DNA of 60,521 nucleotides from Rikenellaceae bacterium DTU049. Its GTDB lineage: Bacteria > Bacteroidota > Bacteroidia > Bacteroidales > DTU049. The stretch spans positions 1-60,521 of the forward strand of contig LFTI01000087.1 in the NCBI GenBank assembly GCA_001513285.1, written 5' to 3'. Numbering within the stretch: the stretch's first letter is position 1; every line of letters begins with the position of its first letter. A model generated the notes under the pieces. The model was not told the origin of the DNA, searched no databases, and worked only from the letters and a program-made list of their open reading frames with translations. Below, in pieces: positions 51,408 through 60,278 of this stretch. The position numbers and the translations under genes are program-made.

Positions 51408-52741
51408 TGGACAATTATCATATTATAAATGTCCATATTATTAATGAAGGTCAAATATCTTGGGGCGAAGTATTCATTTCTAAAGGAATTATTGAAAAAA
51501 TAAATTTTAATATTACCAGTAAAACACCAACAAATTATCAACAAATTGATGGCGATGGTAATTATTTAATTCCAGGGATTATTGATACGCATGTGCATTT
51601 TCGTGAACCAGGCTATAATGATAAAGCTAGCATTTATTCAGAGTCATTAGCAGCTCTCTATGGAGGTGTCACTTCATTTATAGATATGCCAAATACTCTG
51701 CCACCTACTACTGATAAAAGCCTTCTAGAGCAGAAATTAGATATTGCTAGTAAAGATTCTTTCATAAATTATGGCTTCTATCTGGCAGCTGTAGATGATA
51801 ATTTCTCTGAAATACAAAAAATAGAACCTAGTGAGTTAGCTGGTATAAAAGTTTTTTGGGGCAATACTACTGGCAATCTGTCCCTCAAAAATCCAACTGT
51901 AATTAATCAAGTTTTTCAATTGCCATATTTGATAGCTGTACATGGCGAGGATAATACTACAATCAACTTAAATCAAGAGTTGTATTTAGATCTTTTTGAT
52001 AACGATGTTTTTATTCATCCAATTATTAGAAATATAGATGCGTGCATCAATGCAGCCAAAGATATTTTATCTATTGCAAACAAATATAATACTCGTTTGC
52101 ATTATTTACATATTTCTCACATAAATGAACTAAATTTCATTTATAATTTTAAAAATAAACTTTCTAATTTGTCAGTAGAAACTTGTCCACATTATCTATA
52201 CTTCGATTTATCAGATTATACTACTTATGGCAATTTAATAAAAGTAAATCCATCAATAAAATCTACTCAAGAGCAACGAATGCAATTATTAAATTCTTTA
52301 GATTTGATTGATACTATTGGTAGTGATCATGCTCCACATTTGAAAAATGAAAAATTGAATTCTTATGAATTATCTCCATCTGGCATACCTTCTATTCAAC
52401 ATGAATTAGGTCTGATGTGGGCTCTGGTAGAAAAAAATTTTTTGTCTTTACCATATTTAATAAATAAAATGGCTCATAAACCAGCTCAAATATTTAAAAT
52501 TGATAAAAGAGGTTTTATCCGTGAAGGATATTACGCAGATTTAGTTTTAGTAAAGAATAATGCTCATGAATTAATAACTAGTGATAAACTGAAATATAAA
52601 TGTGAATGGAGCCCATACGAGAATTTTACAATTCCAATTACTATTGATAAAGTATGGATAAATGGACAAATGATACTCGACAATAATTCAATAATTCCAA
52701 ATAAATCTGCATTACCTCTACATTTTAATAATTCGAAATAA
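51407..52741 (+). CDS. pyrC: Dihydroorotase
   Basis: 444 residues. It has metal-binding 'GIIDTHVHFREPGYNDKASIYSESLAALYGGVTSFIDMPNT' (HxH), 'AVHGE', 'LHYLHISH', 'SVETCPHYLYFD' and 'DTIGSDHAPHLKNEK' with the catalytic Asp. This is the amidohydrolase pattern of the PyrC class common in Bacteroidota; the carboxylated Lys position is not obvious ('IKVFWGNTTG' aligns there). It closes carbamoyl-aspartate to dihydroorotate in pyrimidine synthesis. It overlaps the preceding glycosyltransferase by one base, so they are co-transcribed. Confidence 0.92.
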   Translation: MDNYHIINVHIINEGQISWGEVFISKGIIEKINFNITSKTPTNYQQIDGDGNYLIPGIIDTHVHFREPGYNDKASIYSESLAALYGGVTSFIDMPNTLPPTTDKSLLEQKLDIASKDSFINYGFYLAAVDDNFSEIQKIEPSELAGIKVFWGNTTGNLSLKNPTVINQVFQLPYLIAVHGEDNTTINLNQELYLDLFDNDVFIHPIIRNIDACINAAKDILSIANKYNTRLHYLHISHINELNFIYNFKNKLSNLSVETCPHYLYFDLSDYTTYGNLIKVNPSIKSTQEQRMQLLNSLDLIDTIGSDHAPHLKNEKLNSYELSPSGIPSIQHELGLMWALVEKNFLSLPYLINKMAHKPAQIFKIDKRGFIREGYYADLVLVKNNAHELITSDKLKYKCEWSPYENFTIPITIDKVWINGQMILDNNSIIPNKSALPLHFNNSK

Positions 52742-52766
52742 TTTTTAATAATAGAAATATTTTAAC

Positions 52767-52774
52767 TAATTTTG
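52767..52774 (+). promoter_or_regulatory. Promoter -7 element (TAATTTTG) of ruvC
   Basis: TAATTTTG lies 37 nt before the ruvC ATG, in the 70-bp gap after the dihydroorotase gene. Confidence 0.5.
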
Positions 52775-52811
52775 ACATTTGATTAAAAATATAAAAGCTA
52801 AATAAATACTA

Positions 52812-53390
52812 ATGAATTTAAATAATTGCTATAAAATATTAGGGATAGATCCAGGATCCAATATAACAGGTTACGCTATAATAGGAGTAGATAATTATAA
52901 TCTATTTACTATAGACATGGGATGTATAAATGTAAAGAAAGTAAAAGATCATTTTGAGCGAATTAAAATAATACATAAAACAGTGAAAGAATTAATAAAT
53001 TCTCACAAACCAAATGTATTGTCAATAGAAGGGCCTTATTATGGGCAAAATGTACAATCTATGCTAAAGCTAGGACGTGCACAAGGTGTAGTGATAGCTG
53101 CTGCATTAGAGTATGGCATTGATGTTTATGAGTATGCTCCTAGAAGAGTAAAAATTTCTGTAACAGGCAATGGTAGGGCATCTAAAGAACAAGTAGCAGG
53201 TATGATAAATAATATTCTTCAAATAAAAGATGATTCTTTACCTTTTGATGCTACAGATGCTGCAGCAATAGCTTTATGCCATTATTATTCTGATTATTCT
53301 AGTATAATACCTAAAGAAGATTTACATTTTAGAAAAAATAAATGGCTCCAATTTATCGAAGATAATCCTGATAGAATCATTAAAAAATAA
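52812..53390 (+). CDS. ruvC: Holliday junction resolvase RuvC
   Basis: 192 residues. The four catalytic acids are visible: Asp in 'ILGIDPGSNITGYAII', Glu in 'VLSIEGPYYGQNVQSMLKLGRAQGVVIAAAL', and the two Asp of 'PFDATDAAAIALCHYY' with the usual 'EYAPRRVKISVTGNGRASKEQVAGMI'. It cuts Holliday junctions made by recombination together with RuvAB, which are not in the window. The next gene follows after 17 bp. Confidence 0.96.
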   Translation: MNLNNCYKILGIDPGSNITGYAIIGVDNYNLFTIDMGCINVKKVKDHFERIKIIHKTVKELINSHKPNVLSIEGPYYGQNVQSMLKLGRAQGVVIAAALEYGIDVYEYAPRRVKISVTGNGRASKEQVAGMINNILQIKDDSLPFDATDAAAIALCHYYSDYSSIIPKEDLHFRKNKWLQFIEDNPDRIIKK

Positions 53391-53407
53391 AATAAAAAAC
53401 AAATATT

Positions 53408-53992
53408 ATGAAAGAAACAATTAAAAATTTAGTAAAAGCCTTTATAGGAGAAAGTCAAGCTAGAAATCGCTATACCTTTTATGCTAAAATAGCAAAAAAT
53501 GAAGGTTATGAGCAAATAGCTGAAATATTTACTATGACGGCAGATAATGAACGTGAGCATGCTAGCTGGTTATTTAAACATATTAATGAACTAAAAAAGG
53601 AATCTACTGAAAATTTAGATGAAATTACTGTAGAAGCCGGTGCTCCAACTACATTAGGCACAACTGTAGATAATTTAAAAGCAGCAATAGCAGGCGAAAC
53701 ATATGAATTTACAAGTATGTATCCAGAATTTGCTGATGTTGCTGAGAAAGAAGGCTATACTGCTATAGCTAATAGATTGAGAGCTATTGCTGTGGCTGAG
53801 CAACACCACGCTGAACGTTATGATAAAATTCTAAAAGAGGTAGAAGCTGGTACATTCTTTAAAAAAGATCAACCAGTAGTATGGTTCTGCAGAGAATGCG
53901 GTTATGTTCATATCGGTACCGAACCACCTCAAGTATGCCCTGCATGTTCACATCCTCGTAGCTTCTATCAATTAAAAATAGAACAATATTAA
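53408..53992 (+). CDS. Rubrerythrin
   Basis: 194 residues. The N-terminal ferritin-like di-iron domain has 'AFIGESQARNRYTFYAKIAKNEGYEQIAEIFTMTADNEREHASWLFKHI' and 'AIAGETYEFTSMYPEFADVAEKEGYTAIANRLRAIAVAEQHHAERYDKIL', giving the ExxE/ExxH ligand sets. The C-terminal rubredoxin domain has the two pairs 'CREC' and 'CPAC'. It reduces hydrogen peroxide and protects Fe enzymes, indicating life with limited oxygen. It lies 17 bp behind ruvC and may share its transcript. Confidence 0.96.
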   Translation: MKETIKNLVKAFIGESQARNRYTFYAKIAKNEGYEQIAEIFTMTADNEREHASWLFKHINELKKESTENLDEITVEAGAPTTLGTTVDNLKAAIAGETYEFTSMYPEFADVAEKEGYTAIANRLRAIAVAEQHHAERYDKILKEVEAGTFFKKDQPVVWFCRECGYVHIGTEPPQVCPACSHPRSFYQLKIEQY

Positions 53993-53998
53993 TTTTTT

Positions 53999-54342
53999 GG
54001 TTCTATAATGTTTTGAGTAGGTAAAGATTAAAAAAGAGTAATTTTATAAAAATGAATTAATATTGTGTTGTTAAATATGAACCACAAAGTTCTCAAAGAA
54101 TGATAGAAATAATTGTCTGAACCAGAATTAGTGGGAATAAGGATTTTGGGATTTTGTTTTTCAGGGCTAAAGCCCACATCTTTTTCTATGTTCTACCTCG
54201 ACCTAAAGGTCGAGGTTAATAATCTACTCTTTGCTATCTGACCTAAAGGTCAGGGTTAATAGTTTACTCTTTGTGACCTTTGTGTAATATCTTGGTGTCC
54301 TTTGTGGTAAAATAATTAACCTACAATAAACGTTATAGAACT
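53999..54342. repeat. MITE-like element with terminal inverted repeats and internal hairpins (copy B)
   Basis: It begins GGTTCTATAATGTTTT (53999) and ends AAACGTTATAGAACT (to 54342), which are inverted copies with about 13 of 16 matches. Inside, three palindromic hairpins share the wording CTAAAG: GGGCTAAAGCCC (54164-54175), CCTCGACCTAAAGGTCGAGG (54196-54215) and CTGACCTAAAGGTCAG (54238-54253). A 40-bp tandem duplication carries the last two. AACCACAAAGTTCTCAAAG near the left end faces TTGGTGTCCTTTGTGGT near the right end. It is non-coding and fills most of the 398-bp gap between the rubrerythrin gene and the response regulator. Confidence 0.8.
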
Positions 54343-54390
54343 GAAATATAGTTAATACCTTGAATGAACTAGTAATAATTTAGTTATTAC

Positions 54391-55080
54391 TTAAACGCCT
54401 ATTTCAATTAACTTATATCCCTGCCTTGGTAAACTTATTAATTCTAAATGTGAATCTTGTTTTATCCATTTCCTTACTTTAGCTATATATACGTCCAGAG
54501 TACGAGATTTGAAATAATCTACATCTCCATATAGGTGCATTAATAATTCATTTTTTGTAGTTATATTATTTATATTTTGGAATAATATTTTCAATATTTC
54601 TAATTCAATAGGTGATAGCTTGATTTCTTCTTTATTATTTAAAATTAAAACATTCCTATTAACATCTAATATAGAATTACCTGCTTCTAATTTTGTAATA
54701 TTTGATTGAGGATAAACCCTATTGAGTAATACTTGCATACGAGCTAATAATATATCTACAGAGAATGGTTTAATCACATAATCATCAGCTCCCACCTCAT
54801 AACCAGTTAATATATCCTCGTTTTGACTTTTTGCTGTAATAAAAATTATCGGTATTGATGGATTGATAGTCCTTATTTCTTTCACAAGAGTAATACCATC
54901 TTTTTTAGGCATCATTATATCTACGAGCATGAGATGATAAAAAGGATTATTTTTATATTTTTCTAATGCAATTTCTCCATTTTCGTACCAATCAACATCA
55001 TAGCCTTTAGTTGTTAAAAAGCTTTTTAGCACATATGCGAAATGTTTATCATCTTCTACTAAAAAAATTTTATATTTCAT
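54391..55080 (-). CDS. OmpR-family response regulator
   Basis: 229 residues. The receiver domain shows 'KIFLVEDDKHFAYVLKSFL' (acid pair), 'LMLVDIMMPKKDGITLV' (phosphoacceptor Asp about 53), 'IIFITAKSQ' and 'GADDYVIKPFS' (Lys). The C-terminal winged helix has 'EIKLSPIELEILKILFQNINNITTKNELLMHLYGDVDYFKSRTLDVYIAKVRKWI'. The kinase gene overlaps it by 4 bp. The pair resembles RprX/RprY of Bacteroides in layout. Regulated genes are not shown by the sequence. Confidence 0.94.
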   Translation of the reverse strand: MKYKIFLVEDDKHFAYVLKSFLTTKGYDVDWYENGEIALEKYKNNPFYHLMLVDIMMPKKDGITLVKEIRTINPSIPIIFITAKSQNEDILTGYEVGADDYVIKPFSVDILLARMQVLLNRVYPQSNITKLEAGNSILDVNRNVLILNNKEEIKLSPIELEILKILFQNINNITTKNELLMHLYGDVDYFKSRTLDVYIAKVRKWIKQDSHLELISLPRQGYKLIEIGV

Positions 55081-56792
55081 AAATCATCATTTTTAATAGA
55101 CAGAAAATATAAATCAAAAATTGTGCCCTTATCTATTTCGCTTGTTACTTCTATTTTGCCTTTATGAGCTTCTACTATTGCTTGCACATAGCTGAGACCC
55201 AATCCATAGCCTTTAGTATTATAAATATTTCCTGTAGATACTCTATAAAATCTATCAAAGATATGTTTGATATCTTTCTTTTTTATTCCTATGCCATTAT
55301 CTGCAATTTCTACAATTAAACATTTAGTATTTTGTTGTTTTATTTTAATAGTAATTTCAGGATGATCTTTGGCATATTTGCACGCATTATCTATTAAATT
55401 ATAAAATACTTGTCTCAAGTGCACTTCATCACCCATGATAATTGGATCTTCTATATCAAATTCTGTGTGTACAATTGCATTATAATCTTTTAAAAAAAGT
55501 TCTAGGTCATTTAACAAATTTGTTAAAAAATCATTTAAATTAATTTTAGTTAAATTTAATTGTATAGAAGTTTTATCTAATAGCGAAGTTTGAAGTATTT
55601 TCTCTATCAAAGTTTGCATTCGAGTATTTTCATCTTTAATAATTTTTATCATTCTACTAGCTTCATCTGGTGGTAAATTATTAATAGTTTCACAAGCAAT
55701 GTCAATAGTCGCTATTGGTGTTTTCAGCTCATGTGTTACATTATTTATGAAATCTGTTTTCATTTCAGATAAACGCTTTTGTCTAATTAAATTATATATT
55801 ATGAAAGTAAATGAACCTAAAACGCCTAATATTAGTAATATTGATAAAAATAGAAAATTACTTAATGTAGATAAAATATAGCTTGTTTTATTAGGAAAAT
55901 ATATAATCAAATATTCTGGAGGTGCAAATAAATCGCTTGGATACAATCGAAACATCATACCTTTTTGTAGTATTTTTTCGGCTGATATAGAGTCATTTTC
56001 TAGAAACATAGTTTTTCTATGGGGACTATAAATACCGAAATAGTATTTTATATTTATATTATTTTCTGCTAAAGAGCTGGCAATTAATGAATCTAATGCT
56101 TTAGCATTTATCCTTTGTTCTACGGGAATGAAATGTTTGATATTGAAAAAATCTTCCATCACATCACCTATGATGAAGCTACGTCTGAGAAACCTATCTA
56201 CTGCTTGATAGACAGAATCTACTTTAAATGGCAAAATAATATTAGGTACTCTCACCCACCCTACCATACTATCTAATTGGTCTTTTACTATCTCATCTTT
56301 GCTAACTGGCAAATTAGATTTATTAGATAAATCCAATAATGTCGCACTATCTGCGTGTTGCTTTTCTATGTTTATGATGTGTGTATCTACTTTTTGGACA
56401 AGTTCACCATATTTATTTGTGTATATCTGTACTCTAATTCTTTCTCTACTTATATTAATTACACTGTCTGAGAGAGTGGTGTCTAAGCCTACATCTTTTA
56501 AAGATTTAAATAATTCTTTGTTTAACGAATCTATGGTTTGCATGACTCTAGCACCTTTATATTTACTTAATTTAGTTTCTAATAAATCTGCTATTTCTTG
56601 CTTTTCATATTGGTAAATCACTTTAGACATGCTCTCTTGGATAGTTTTATCGAAATTTGCTAGTGCTGCATTTATTGTTGATGTTATAAAATAATATTGT
56701 ATCAATAATATACCAATGAATGATATACCAGACACTACTAAAATAGTTATTGTCCAGCGTTTTTCTTTATTTTTAATTTTTTGTTTTAACAT
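55077..56792 (-). CDS. Membrane sensor histidine kinase
   Basis: 571 residues. TM1 lies at about 15-36 ('TITILVVSGISFIGILLIQYYFI'), a ~275-residue periplasmic sensor follows, and TM2 is around 315-338 ('FLFLSILLILGVLGSFTFIIYNLI'). The HisKA H-box is 'TDFINNVTHELKTPIATIDIA', N-box 'VFYNLIDNACKYA', G1 'DNGIGIKKKD', F 'IFDRFYRV' and G2 'GYGLGLSYVQAIVEAHKG'. All catalytic motifs are intact. The sensor has no recognised domain. The ORF overlaps the response regulator by 4 bp. It is divergent from the 136-residue secreted protein gene. Confidence 0.94.
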   Translation of the reverse strand: MLKQKIKNKEKRWTITILVVSGISFIGILLIQYYFITSTINAALANFDKTIQESMSKVIYQYEKQEIADLLETKLSKYKGARVMQTIDSLNKELFKSLKDVGLDTTLSDSVINISRERIRVQIYTNKYGELVQKVDTHIINIEKQHADSATLLDLSNKSNLPVSKDEIVKDQLDSMVGWVRVPNIILPFKVDSVYQAVDRFLRRSFIIGDVMEDFFNIKHFIPVEQRINAKALDSLIASSLAENNINIKYYFGIYSPHRKTMFLENDSISAEKILQKGMMFRLYPSDLFAPPEYLIIYFPNKTSYILSTLSNFLFLSILLILGVLGSFTFIIYNLIRQKRLSEMKTDFINNVTHELKTPIATIDIACETINNLPPDEASRMIKIIKDENTRMQTLIEKILQTSLLDKTSIQLNLTKINLNDFLTNLLNDLELFLKDYNAIVHTEFDIEDPIIMGDEVHLRQVFYNLIDNACKYAKDHPEITIKIKQQNTKCLIVEIADNGIGIKKKDIKHIFDRFYRVSTGNIYNTKGYGLGLSYVQAIVEAHKGKIEVTSEIDKGTIFDLYFLSIKNDDL

Positions 56793-56913
56793 TTTTTAAC
56801 ATTATTTAACATTTCTTAACTTTAAATAATAAATTTTTTGTATTATTTTGTAATGTAATTTTTTTATATCCATTTATAAAAAAATAAATTTAATGTTTTT
56901 TAGGGTTTGACAC

Positions 56914-56941
56914 AGCGACTCATTAATGAGTCGCTTTTTAT
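56914..56941 (+). terminator. Orphan rho-independent terminator
   Basis: The perfect 22-bp palindrome AGCGACTCATTAATGAGTCGCT (56914-56935) is followed on the plus strand by TTTTATTTTT. It lies between two divergent genes, so no annotated plus-strand gene precedes it. A short RNA from about 56800-56935 or an upstream transcript could end here. Confidence 0.8.
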
Positions 56942-57114
56942 TTTTGTAAAATTAAACAATTTTAATAGATTTGCAAAAATTATTGTTTATCATAATAAAC
57001 TTTTACAATTTTGAAATGTCTAATTAGTATAATGAATTTAGATATTTTGTTTTGCTACTTTAATTTTATGATTATTTTACTTAATTATAATACATGTTTA
57101 AAAAAAATTTTATA

Positions 57115-57122
57115 TAAATTTG
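57115..57122 (+). promoter_or_regulatory. Promoter -7 element (TAAATTTG), unit 1
   Basis: In 'aaaaaaattttataTAAATTTGcataaaatattaaat', 23 nt before the ATG at 57146. The same block recurs before the paralogue at 60279. Confidence 0.6.
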
Positions 57123-57145
57123 CATAAAATATTAAATTATAAATT

Positions 57146-57556
57146 ATGAAAAAATTTCTTTTTATTTTAGTTTTAAATATGATTACACTTATATCATATT
57201 CTCAACAATTTGATTCTAGATTAGAGAAACATTTTGGCAGAGATAAATTGATTTATTGGCAAAAAAATTATCCAGATAGTCTAGGATATTACCAATTTGT
57301 AATAGATAATGCTGTATTGATAATGGATGAGAATGTTGCGAAACAAAGATTAGGTGGAGAGCAAGTAAGTGAAATAGAGATTCCAAATTTTGATGAAGCC
57401 ATTAAAAATCATAAACTTCTAGATATTTTTTCACTCGGCATAGAGTTAAAACCCGATACTTATCAATATATTAAAGTAAAAAATGAGCCATATTATTTAT
57501 ATGTAAAATCAAGCAATTATTTATGGAATAAATATCAAGCAGGAAAACAAAATTAA
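57146..57556 (+). CDS. Small exported protein, paralogue 1 (unknown function)
   Basis: 136 residues with a signal peptide ('FILVLNMITLISYS|QQFDSRL'). The mature part reads 'LEKHFGRDKLIYWQKNYPDSLGYYQFVIDNAVLIMDENVAKQRLGGEQVSEIEIPNFDEAIKNHKLLDIFSLGIELKPDTYQYIKVKNEPYYLYVKSS'. I do not recognise a family. No T9SS tail is present. It sits 6 bp before a giant T9SS type B gene, and a paralogue with matching promoter and start begins at 60279, so this pair looks like a repeated module. A chaperone or accessory role for the large protein is only a hypothesis. Confidence 0.82.
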   Translation: MKKFLFILVLNMITLISYSQQFDSRLEKHFGRDKLIYWQKNYPDSLGYYQFVIDNAVLIMDENVAKQRLGGEQVSEIEIPNFDEAIKNHKLLDIFSLGIELKPDTYQYIKVKNEPYYLYVKSSNYLWNKYQAGKQN

Positions 57557-57562
57557 AACATT

Positions 57563-60196
57563 ATGAAAAGATTGAAATTATTTATATTATTTTCATTAAT
57601 AATATCGACGGCAATAGCTTTTGGACAAAACCCAACCATTAATTTAAATGCTAGTACACATAATACTGAAATAGAAGCTTGTGGATATTGGTTTTATGAT
57701 GATGGAGGTTCTGGTGGCAACTACTCTAATAATCAAGATAGATGGATAACTTTTTATTCTACTGATCCCACATATAATCACATAAAAATAGAATTCGCAT
57801 CTATGGATTTAGGTGCTGGTGATACATTAATAATATATGATGGACCTAATACAAGCTCACCAGTATTAATAAGGTATTCTCAAGCTAATCCATTAACACC
57901 AGCTAACTCTGCTGTTCAAGCCACTATAAATAATCCTGGAGGCAGACTAACTGTTAGATTCAAGGCTGATGGAACTGGTAATGCTGCTGGATGGAATTCT
58001 GCTATTGGATGTATTAAAATGTGCCAAAGAATCACACCAGTTCTAGATAGTATATTAACTAATCCACTACCTACACCTGATTATTATATTAATTTATGTG
58101 CATATGATACTCTCACTTTAGCTGTGAAAACTGATTCTTCCACCTTTCCAGATAATCACATCATTTATAATCAAACACTAGCAAATACTACTTTTGCATG
58201 GGATATGGGTGATGGTACTACACTATATGGACCAGTTGTTAGTTATCATTATAATATACCATCAGGATACAATGTTTCATTATCCATTATAGACACTATG
58301 GGCTGTACAAATACTTTATCTTTTAACTTCAGAGTTAGAATAAGTGATAATCCTATCACAGGTGTTAATCCTGTGCCAGACATATGTGAAGGTGATTCAA
58401 TAATATTAACTAGCGGAATAAATTTGGGGAATATCGTTGTAATAGATCCATTCACTAATGAAGTAACAGCACAAGGCATATATGATTCTATTACTTTTAT
58501 TCCTGATGGACCTAATTGTCCTACACAATGCTATGGCACACCAGTTAGTTTTGATCAATTCCCTCCAGGTGCTACTGTACAGCAAGCTACTGATATCGAG
58601 TCTATATGTATATTTATGGAGCATTCTTATGCTGGTGATTTATCTTTTAAAATTATCTGTCCTAATGGGCAAAGTGTTATTTTAGATTCATACGATCAAA
58701 GTGGTGGTAATTATTTAGGACAAGCTTACGATTATTCATCAGGATGCGATCCCAATAATCCACAAAATGCTCCTGGCACACCTTGGCTCTATTGTTGGTC
58801 AGAGGTCTCTAATTATTCTTATCAAGGTACATTAAATGTAGTTGATAGGTTAGGACCCTCACCTATCCCTGCTACTGATACAATAAACCATACTAATTAT
58901 TTGATACCAGAAAATCCTCTTAGTAGTCTCATAGGTTGTCCACTAAATGGTACTTGGAGTATAGAAATTTGTGATTTATGGGGAGCGGATAATGGTTGGG
59001 TTTTTGAGTGGATGCTTACTTTGTCTAGTAGCTCTGGTGTAGCTGGCTGGCAATATTCTGTTGAGGTAGACTCTCTCGACTGGGGCGGGCCTTATTTTTA
59101 TCCTATTAATGATACTACTGTTCTATTCAAACCAGATAGTAGTGGCACATACAGTTTCTTAGTAACAGCTTATGACGAATATGGTTGTATATATAATTCT
59201 AATATGCCTATAAATTTAAATGTAATACCAAATCCTGTTGTTGATTTAGGTGATGATACAATATTATGTAACGGCACTATATTTACACTAACTCCAGGAC
59301 CCGATTTTGATGAATATTATTGGAGCAATTATTCTACGACTCCTAGCATCACAATAGATAGTGCTGGTATTTATTCTGTGACAGCTATAAATTATAATAG
59401 CAGTGGGTCAGTATCATGCTCTAGTAGTGATACTATTGAAATAATGTATGTACCTGTAGCATCTGTAGATTTAGGTCCAGATTTATGTGTTACAGAAGGT
59501 CCAATAATTTTAGATGCTTCTCAACCAGGATCGGGTTTTACTTATATCTGGTCTACAGGAGCAAATACTCCTTCTATACAAGTAAATAATTTAGGGAATT
59601 ATTGGGTTAAAGTATATTATGGTGATTCAAATGCCTGCGGCGATGCAGATACAATATATGTAAAATTGCTACCTACTCCTATAATAAATCTCCCAGAAGA
59701 GATTACCGCATGTCATAATGATATTTTCGAATTATCAGCTCTACAACCTCACAATCCTAATTTATATACCTACAAATGGTCTATAGGGTTAAAAGAACCA
59801 GTATATTATGTTTATCGTCCACCTGTAGGAATTTATCCTATAGAAGTAATGGTAATAGGTTGCGATACTGCTACTGCTACTGTAAATATGACAATCGAAG
59901 ATTGCACTATTTACCCACTAGTTATAGTACCTACTGCCTTCACTCCATATAATTCTGATGGGGTCAATGATTATTTTCATATTGTAGCTGATGGCATAAA
60001 AAAAGAAAACTTCTCATTTAGAATTCTTAATAAATGGGGAGAAACTATTTTCTATACTAATGATCCCAGTTTTAGATGGGATGGTAGATATAGAGGTGAT
60101 ATATGTCCCCAAGATGTTTATACTTATAAGATTAGCTATACTACAGAGAATAATATTACAAAAGATGAATATGGATATTTTATTTTACTACATTAA
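57563..60196 (+). CDS. T9SS type B secreted protein with CUB, PKD and proprotein-convertase P domains
   Basis: 877 residues. Signal peptide (about 1-21, 'IAFG|Q'). A CUB-like domain ('EACGYWFYDDGGSGGNYSNNQDRWITFYS...LIIYDGPNTSSPVLIRY...GGRLTVRFKADG') to about 155, a PKD module ('FAWDMGDGTTLYGPVVSYHY'), a P/Homo B-type domain ('IESICIFMEHSYAGDLSFKIICPNGQSVIL', 'NGTWSIEICDLWGADNGWVFEWMLTL'), further Ig-like modules ('YIWSTGANTPSIQVNNLGNYWVKV') and a type B sorting domain ('VIVPTAFTPYNSDGVNDYFHI', 'FRWDGRYRGDICPQDVYTYKISY'). A subtilase catalytic domain is absent. Exported by T9SS; probably a surface structure or binding protein. It follows the 136-residue gene by 6 bp. Confidence 0.88.
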   Translation: MKRLKLFILFSLIISTAIAFGQNPTINLNASTHNTEIEACGYWFYDDGGSGGNYSNNQDRWITFYSTDPTYNHIKIEFASMDLGAGDTLIIYDGPNTSSPVLIRYSQANPLTPANSAVQATINNPGGRLTVRFKADGTGNAAGWNSAIGCIKMCQRITPVLDSILTNPLPTPDYYINLCAYDTLTLAVKTDSSTFPDNHIIYNQTLANTTFAWDMGDGTTLYGPVVSYHYNIPSGYNVSLSIIDTMGCTNTLSFNFRVRISDNPITGVNPVPDICEGDSIILTSGINLGNIVVIDPFTNEVTAQGIYDSITFIPDGPNCPTQCYGTPVSFDQFPPGATVQQATDIESICIFMEHSYAGDLSFKIICPNGQSVILDSYDQSGGNYLGQAYDYSSGCDPNNPQNAPGTPWLYCWSEVSNYSYQGTLNVVDRLGPSPIPATDTINHTNYLIPENPLSSLIGCPLNGTWSIEICDLWGADNGWVFEWMLTLSSSSGVAGWQYSVEVDSLDWGGPYFYPINDTTVLFKPDSSGTYSFLVTAYDEYGCIYNSNMPINLNVIPNPVVDLGDDTILCNGTIFTLTPGPDFDEYYWSNYSTTPSITIDSAGIYSVTAINYNSSGSVSCSSSDTIEIMYVPVASVDLGPDLCVTEGPIILDASQPGSGFTYIWSTGANTPSIQVNNLGNYWVKVYYGDSNACGDADTIYVKLLPTPIINLPEEITACHNDIFELSALQPHNPNLYTYKWSIGLKEPVYYVYRPPVGIYPIEVMVIGCDTATATVNMTIEDCTIYPLVIVPTAFTPYNSDGVNDYFHIVADGIKKENFSFRILNKWGETIFYTNDPSFRWDGRYRGDICPQDVYTYKISYTTENNITKDEYGYFILLH

Positions 60197-60252
60197 ATTC
60201 CCATCTTATTTAGAATTTTTTTTAATTTATAACATTTTTAAAAAATTTTATA

Positions 60253-60260
60253 TAAATTTG
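60253..60260 (+). promoter_or_regulatory. Promoter -7 element (TAAATTTG), unit 2
   Basis: The block 'aaaaattttataTAAATTTGcattaaatattaaat' nearly repeats that at 57103-57136. It lies 18 nt before the ATG at 60279. Confidence 0.6.
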
Positions 60261-60278
60261 CATTAAATATTAAATAAT

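Larger units (their letters stand above)
56793..57145. other. 353-bp divergent intergenic region
   Basis: It contains the kinase 5' side, a rho-independent-type hairpin at 56914-56935 with no upstream plus-strand gene, AT-rich DNA, and the -7 element (57115) of the downstream secreted protein. Nothing else is supported. Confidence 0.6.
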
